Below are positions 57,056 to 64,000 of a stretch of 64,000 bases of DNA, one piece after another. Source of the stretch: Ceratodon purpureus (taxonomy: Eukaryota; Streptophyta; Bryopsida; Pseudoditrichales; Ditrichaceae). The translations under genes were made by a program, and so were the position numbers. The DNA lies in NCBI GenBank assembly GCA_014871385.1, contig CM026422.1, positions 14,952,127 to 15,016,126 of the forward strand, given 5' to 3'. The notes beneath the pieces are model-generated. The model searched no databases, was not told the origin of the DNA, and saw only the letters and a list, made by a program, of their open reading frames with translations. Every line of letters begins with the position of its first letter. Positions within the stretch are counted from its first letter, which is position 1.

Positions 57056-60000
57056 CGATTCAGGGGTCGCCCAGACAGGTGATCTTCAGTAAATTTCTAA
57101 ATTATGAGTGTGTTAAAGTCGAGCATGTACGCATATTGGTAATGGAATCATTCCATATTCAAGACGTGAATTTGAATTTAACTCAGGCTGGTTGCAAAGC
57201 ACTTTCAACGTCAACCTTCAACGTGAGGCGAAATTTGATCCTAAGGTTAAGCGGGACTGCCAGTATATTCTATTTGAAACCCAAACTCTGTGACTCCTCT
57301 CCGTCTGGAAATGAAGCAACATTGACTTACTACACATACGTGTTGTAACTTTACAGTCTCTTCGCTCTCAGAGAAGGAGCGAAGCAACATTTACTTACAT
57401 TGACCTACTACATTGAGTAACTTTCTCATGATCATGGGATGGCTCTAATACTTTGGGTTTAAGTGGACTTGTCAATTGAGCTCCAATTATACTTTGGGTT
57501 TAACTGGACTTGCCAAGACGGACGGTTCGATTCTCGAAGGATCATTACCTTAAATATTGCCGGAAAGTCAGCAACTCCTTGAAGGGTAATTTAAATCAAG
57601 TATTTTAATCCTCTACAAGGTTTGCCTTGTGAAGTCGGATATATTCATGTGGATATCATTTTCTTTTCCGCAAGCAGCCTTAGCATCCAAATACAGGCAC
57701 GGATCTCCGCGTATTCCAGCTTTTAGTGCCCATGTTGTCTTGCATGTCCATCACCTACTCGAGTCAACCCAGATTTTGAGAGTCGAGTAAGATCGTTTCA
57801 AAAACTGTACCAAAAAAGTCAACACTGTTGCCATGCGCAGTCCGGCAATCTGCTCCTTTGAAGAAAATCAGATGTTGCAGGCTAATAAGTTTTAAGAGTT
57901 TTCTTAATAAGAAGTTAAGTGTGTTGACCACACCTTTATCACAGCTCTTTGTCGATAAACAGGCCATAGCAAGATACCAGGTCTAGCACAGCCTCGGCCA
58001 TATCCACAACTAACAATTTGATCAATTGGTGGAATCGATAAATCTTTTGGTACAAGGCATATATTGCAGTTACTGAAACACGGGCCTGGAAGCTCGAACT
58101 GCTCCGTCCATGCCCAGTAGAACTCGTCAACCAGGACCTCTTGACTTTTTGAAAGCAGAGTGCACCTAAATGTCAACGCAGTCTCTTGAAATGTCAGTAA
58201 GATAGTAACTTTGTAGTGCCCTCTCCTCAATCATACCAAATTTGAGCCACTGAATGATAAGATCCACGTCAGGCACCACAGTTGCAATCTTAACACTCAA
58301 GTTTTATATTTAATTGTCCAAGGTAGGATAAAGCCCGTGCCGAACAGCATGCGTGGAAATCTCGAGCTCACCTATTTCACGTTGTTCCGAGGTTGAACTT
58401 CGTGTCAGGACTTCATCGTCGGTGCAAGGACGCTTAAATTTGCATGCGCAAGTTGCTGACCGTGTTCAACGACTTCAAAACCCTGACTGGTCGTTCAGTT
58501 ACAGTTAAAACTAATGAAGAACTAATGATTACAGGTTTTCGTCTCGGGTACAAACTCAGTTTGGCTTCGTTTCTCTATGTATCTACTCTCGATAACGTGA
58601 TCGAGAAATTTACAGTACGTGGATTGATAGACAACAGTTTATTGGGCTTTCAGACTTCAGGTTTGAAGCTATCTTAACTCAATTGGAAACTTGCAATCTG
58701 CAGAGATGTACATCATTTGTGCCAAAATTTAACAAAAGGGATCAATCAATCATGTCTTTCCATTCATGTCGACTCTCCGAATCAAAAGCGTTACAGGTAA
58801 GAGCTCTGCATATATGAAGTCACAAAAGTCAACCCAGAAGAATATCCGGCTTGCCATCTGACGGATATATAGGATACCAAAAAGTCAAATCCTATCAAAA
58901 CAGAGGTAGACATGTAATTCGCCGCTATTGACGCATCTCCTAGAAATGAAAAAACTCAACCGCATGCATGCGGGTTCTGGGTTGAACCAACATTATTTGC
59001 TGCAATATTTCTCGCTTAAGTTTTAATTTTGTAATTTTTTATAAATCGACCCTTCAGTGAGTTCGTGGTGATCTTGTGATGTAGAAAAGATGCTCTGATC
59101 GATGAGGTACTCGCGGACCGATGAGGAGTCGATCAGGACGAGTCCTCGATGACGACCCACCGAACACATACGTTCAAGTTACTTCACACTGTTACAAGAG
59201 TAACATTACGTGACACGATTGTAATGTACTGTGGACACAAATGCGTAAAACTGCCTAAATCGAGCCCATGAGGAGACCGGGCTGGGGTTAATGAGTGCAA
59301 AGCCATGATGACGTGCCTACAATCTGGAAAGCATTTTCATTTGCACGCCGGTGCATTGTCGTGTAAGAACTGTCAACTTGCACATCGGTAACGTTGAATA
59401 TTCAGAACTAGTAACTTTGCATCTGCAAGGACCTGAATTATTGAGGTCACCTGGTCGAGCTCTCGAAGTCGTCGACCAAGTAACGTATTCACAAGGTCGC
59501 TTTTCGAAGATCATCTCACTGATAGATTGCCAAGTTCACAGACCAGGTCAAGTGTTCAGTTGGGTCTCCAGATGTTGCTATCAGCAGTTTAGATTGCAAA
59601 TCGTTTGGATTGTGGATATTCGACCTTTTGGAGGGGAGGATACCGAAGCAAGTCATCGATCAGGATGACGCTACGAAATTGGTGCAGCGCTTACTTCGAC
59701 TTAATACGGGCCAAGTGTAATACGTATCTGTGTACTTTGCAAACGATGGGTCTAGATTTAGTTTCATCCCACCTGGGCGGAGTGTACGGTTGGATAAGGT
59801 TCTAAATATGTCCAACTTGTTTGTCATGTCGTTGACCTAATTGTCGTGAAGTCCTGTTTTAGATCCAGAAATCAACAAGTGGGCGCCAGAAACAAATTGC
59901 TCCGTCAGAGCGGAGATTGATTTGCTGTAATGAAGTTTTACATTGGAACTTGGATGAGCATGTAAGAAATGTGCTCGTTAAATTTTCTGCTGGTGAATAT

Positions 60001-60617
60001 CTCCTACTTGCTTTCTACTGTGAAAAACATTGCACATTTGGAATCCAAATTTATTCAATAATCTTGAAGAATGGTCAACAGGATGAAATGATTTCATGAG
60101 AGATGAATCCGGCCGAGATATTATTACGTAACTGTAAATGTCTCATTTTTAAACTTCAAATAAATTGCCGTAATTATAAGATTAGAGGAATTCCCATCCT
60201 TCAAGAATCAGTATAATAATTAGATGCTCGCCATTATTCCGGAGCCCGGACAGCAAGTATCTGAGGCAAAGGCAGCAGATAGAGCAGGGCGTACAATTGA
60301 TCAATATTTAATACGAGCAACTGCTGTTGTTGATCATATGCTCTTCATTACCATTTTATCTTCAAGTCTGAATATCTCGGGATGGCTCACGAAGTTGACA
60401 TTTAAGAAATGAACTAAATGTCAACGGTGTAGCTTCTTTGCGGACTGGTCCTACTTTGGTGACCAACAAACTATCAATCGGTTGCTGGAGATCGAGTTTC
60501 ATGGTGATTACATTGAGTTCAGGCGCCCGCAGACTGTCAGTTAAATGGCTCGGACAATGAACTGTGACTCTAAGGAATACATAACTTCTGAAAGCTAGTA
60601 CTAAGTAATGTTAGGGA
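57056..60617. other. Non-coding part of the right duplicated block
   Basis: This is the mirror of 826-4390. No gene is supported on either strand. Confidence 0.5.
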
Positions 60618-61430
60618 ATATATCATCACTTCGCAGGAGCATGCATGTGTCGACGAACAACTATTGATCTGCATATTTTGGAATCACTATCTTCGATCAT
60701 GATCGCCATTGAGAAGCCGTGGGAGCATTCCATTATTTAGGGGTAGGAAGGTGTGGAGCCTCGTCCACATCCCGTGACGCTGAATTTGCAGATTCTACAA
60801 AGATCGGGAAATGATGACTACAACTTCAATGAGCTTCTGTCATGCAGACACTGGATGATGGACTACGGAAATGCCACCCCCAATTTTCCGTGTTTAAGCT
60901 AAGGATATATACACATCACACCAGATTAACAATCCTGAAAATGGACAATTCTAAAAGTTTGATCAGTCACTAGGAAACTAGGATCAACTATCGTCAGGGA
61001 ATTTTAGTGAGACAAGAAAATAATATCTGTACTTCCTTTTGAAACACCGGCAAGGACGCCAGGAAGGAACATGCGTTATCAGGAACCTCACGACCTGCAC
61101 ACAAACCAATAATATTCTTAGTGACTTAAACTAACAATTCCGACTCGATTCTGACTCGAGGTTAATTTGGAATTCCGTGACTCAATTAGCCAGCTTCCCT
61201 GTGAAAATGGGTGTAGGTAGGGAAACCTGTGAGAAGTGGGGTTCCCGATAAATTATTATGCAGTGTATATACAAGCGGTATACAGTGTAGAAGTTTCATC
61301 ACCAGGACGTGTAGATTATTTTTTCGTCAATAATATACGTTAAACCCTAATGTCAAAATTGGAAAAAAAAAAAAAAAAAACCCTCAAAACTGCCCTCTCT
61401 GAATGCAAGGTGCAAATTTTTAATTTCTAA
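60618..61430. other. Unique-looking spacer right of the duplication
   Basis: No gene was seen. A poly(A) run of 18 lies near 61363-61380. None of the P450 sequence that flanks the left block is present. Confidence 0.4.
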
Positions 61431-61439
61431 TGTATTTTT

Positions 61440-61860
61440 TGAAAATGAAACTGTAAGATCTTGTACCTAACTTGTATGTGCATATGTATGTCAAATCTTA
61501 AATTCAAATTTCTTACCAATTGTGAGATAGTAATGTTTAAAGATGAAAAAAAGTTTTTTTTGCTTGTTGAAAAAAGGGTAACTACTTTTTTGAGGGCCAA
61601 AAAAGCCATTTTTGGTAGAAAATTTAATATGAGGCTCTTCAAATTCTTGTTTTTAGGTGAGTTAGGAGCATGCCTTTTCAATTTTTACCCTCATACGACC
61701 TATAAAACCTAAAATAATGCTTGATTATTCACATAGAGGTATGCTGAAATTCAACAACAAAGGCCAATCTTTGACAATAAAAAAGGCATGTGAAGAATAA
61801 TTGGATTGAAAATCCAAACGGTGAGATCATGCCTTAAAACCTTATTTACTTGAAAAAAAA
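61440..61860. repeat. Diverged copy of the dispersed non-coding repeat family
   Basis: CTGTAAGATCTTGTACCTAACTTGTA, an ACCAATTGTGAGATAGTAA motif, a poly(T) block, AGGCTCTTCAAATTCTTG and GGTGAGTTAGGAGCAT follow the same order as at 6.7 and 24.3 kb. Confidence 0.55.
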
Positions 61861-62015
61861 AACTTCAGGCTACCCCTAAGGGTGGGTGGGCGGGACATCC
61901 TTATACAGGGCAGCTTTTATCACTTTCTTCACCAAATTTCTTTCTAAATCAACCCATTCTCAATTCAAACCAAATCAAGTCTATGCACTCTTTTGTAATT
62001 CCAAATTACCAGTTT

Positions 62016-62195
62016 AGTCACATAGTGTTGTTCACTAGAGAATTCTCAATCAACACACTGCTTACAATATAGTAGTGTATGACACAACAATCCCATGTAG
62101 TTCCAAAATAGTCACATAGTGCTTCACACCAAAGAATTCTCAATCAATTCACTACTTACAAATAGTAGTGTATGATAAAACAATCCATATAGTAG
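62016..62195. repeat. Two tandem copies of a 94-bp unit
   Basis: Both copies begin AGTCACATAGTG (62016 and 62110) and contain AGAATTCTCAATCAA, CTTACAA and TAGTAGTGTATGA in the same spacing. Confidence 0.7.
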
Positions 62196-64000
62196 AGAAA
62201 AGTTTGTCTTAAAACTGACAATGGCAAGATCAAACACAAAATAGTTTGAGTCTCCAGAAATCTTCTCATCCCTTGAATGTTGGTGTAGTAAAGTAAGAAA
62301 AATCCAGAGGTAAAGGACCTCACCTGTCCCCATTTACACAACCAAAACCACAGTTAGAATTATGTTTGTAGACAAGGTGTCAACAGCCCTTTACAGCTTG
62401 TTGTTGTAGTCACAAGAAAAAATCAAACCCTACACCAAACATACAAATCAAAGGGAGAGATGAAAGAGTCTAATTGCAAACAGGTGTAAGCACGGTAAAG
62501 TGGACCAGTGAATGCAATGTGTGATCACTAGAAAGTGAATATGAAGTGTGTTGTTTTTCAAAGCTCAAATCTGATTATGAGCATTTTGGTGTAGATTTTG
62601 AGCATTTTAGTCACTTTCTAAGGTGTCATAAGGTATCTTACATGCATCCGATGTTAAAAAAACATCTTCAATCAAAACTTGATTTGACCACTAGTTCTAA
62701 ATCATGAAAATAAACTTTTCCAAAGTTTTGATTTCTTCATCTGGTGGCCTCTATTGTCTTTAGAGGATGTTTTTTTCAATTTGAAAAACAATGTTCGGTG
62801 AAGAAAAACTCACTAAAAGTACCGCGGAAGTGACCCTCTTGAAAACCATCCTTGCGACACTTTTGGAACCCTAAACCAATTAATGAGTATATGAATTGAC
62901 TATTTTAGAATACCTCTTAAACATACAGAGGGCCCCCCTTCATCAAAAGTGATTTTAAGATAGTTTTTGATTCTTTTTTAGCCACTTTTTCAAACGGTCA
63001 CATTCACTTTGCTTGGATTTAAAGCCCTCATACAATAACTTAAAAGTGTCTAATTTGCATGAAACTTTTCCAAGTTGTACATACACAAGTTGAGAATCTA
63101 TATTAGCAAAAAAAATTGAATTCAATAACATTTTTCCATCACTTTTGCACACTTTTAGCAAAAGGGCTGAAACTCACAAATACTTAAGCACTTTTTTGGT
63201 ACACTTTACCATGCTTACACCCAAACATAAATTAGAGGACCTGACTAGTAGTTCCACCAGACTCAGCCATGTTGCACTTTGCTTCAGCTCCACACCACCA
63301 TAAACCAAAACTTCACAAGCTCTAAAAATCTCTCACACACATGTAGCAAACTAGAATTACTTTCAAAGCAGACAAGTAAACAGATGCATATGGCCAAGAA
63401 ACTCCCATGGTTTTATACCCTCAAAGAAGTCTCTAGAGATTCACTTGTTTGTTATATGGACAAGAATAGCCTCGCTGGTCTAATCATCTCTGACCCTTAG
63501 ATGAAGGTTAACTTAGATCAAATGGTCATAAATTAGTGACTTGCTAGAGTAAAGTTCAAGCTTGTAACAAGCTTTAAGTTTGGACTAACTACCAGTAAGC
63601 TATGTATAAGGGAGGTGGGTGGGTTTCACTAATTTACACCTTATTCAGCATATCATGCCATAATAAAGTGACTATGTAATTGCTTGCAAAGTTTTACAAG
63701 TAATGTGCAAATTTATTTTGCAAGCCTACATAACTGAAGAGTGCAAGTTCTGTCTGAATCATTGTCATAAAAACCTTATTTAGAAAATAAATTCTAAATT
63801 GAATACGGGTATAAGATCTTTCCAATATTTTAAAAAAAAAAAAAAAAAAAAAATGAAAAAAAACTCGAAAAAAAGTAAAATCTCAATTTTTCGTGAATTT
63901 TTGAAGTTTCTGCAATTTAATTGATTTTGGGCAGTTTTTGAGAATAAACGAGCATATACCGCAGTTTGGGCAGTTTTGGGCAGATTTCAAATAGTGTTTT
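62196..64000. other. AT-rich gene-free end of the window
   Basis: No gene is supported. A poly(A) run of about 22 lies near 63831-63852. It is followed by GGGCAGTTTT words that recur three times in the last 80 bases and may begin another repeat cut by the window edge. Confidence 0.4.

Larger units (their letters stand above)
54072..60617 (-). repeat. Right copy of the 6.5-kb inverted segmental duplication
   Basis: It is the reverse complement of 826-7661 without the MITE. The undisturbed MITE target (a single CAAATGCA, 54317-54324) is visible. It includes a copy of the dispersed repeat family (about 54330-54860). Outside the outer edge the sequence (AATATATCATC) is unrelated to the P450. At the inner edge it continues into AAAATCCAACCGTAGCATCC, a phrase typical of the dispersed repeats, with only ~80% resemblance to the P450 codons at the left junction. 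Confidence 0.93.

Overview
The window is nuclear DNA from a land plant. The evidence is an intron-bearing glyoxalase I fragment with land-plant exon structure, a plant TNP2-type CACTA transposon, and a secreted Cys-rich gene with a TATA box and AATAAA signal. Low gene density, AT-rich spacers and unusual transposon families suggest a bryophyte or other early-diverging lineage, but nothing here fixes the species. No tRNA, rRNA or CRISPR array was recognised. Most of the 64 kb is layered mobile and duplicated DNA.

Left third. A fungal-type cytochrome P450 gene runs leftwards (8009 to beyond base 1). It is split by a 6.8-kb block (826-7661) carrying the Cys-rich secreted protein gene. Removing the block puts the two P450 halves back in frame. 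The same block recurs nearly identically and inverted at 54072-60617. The left copy also carries a 277-bp hAT-type MITE with 8-bp target duplication; the right copy has the empty site. The P450 5' end is cut by a 5'-truncated LINE (about 8040-11990) that keeps RNase H and a restriction-enzyme-like endonuclease.

Middle. At 15020-16326 lies a glyoxalase I gene lacking its 3' half. At 19505-24152 lies a decayed Plavaka-like (KDZ/CMC-type) transposase gene with many introns. Copies of one dispersed non-coding repeat family occur at about 6.6, 12.9, 24.2, 54.3 and 61.4 kb.

Right half. A CACTA transposon fills 28586-53043 (24.5 kb; CACTAGTGG termini; 3-bp TTG duplication). It has a leftward accessory gene, a rightward TNP2 transposase broken by a nonsense codon and a frameshift, and a third rightward gene. 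Nested between the divergent CACTA genes is a different 10.8-kb element (32596-43409) with 34-bp imperfect terminal inverted repeats. It encodes three spliced, apparently intact genes: a 986-residue DDE-type transposase with C-x2-C, H-x4-H and G-x-E hallmarks recalling RAG1/Transib/CMC enzymes, a coiled-coil protein with a RING-like cysteine cluster, and a 426-residue protein of unknown function. A palindromic motif, TGCTG(C/T/G)CAGC(A/G), is scattered through the whole element, inside exons too, and is essentially absent elsewhere. I consider this nested element the most novel object in the window.
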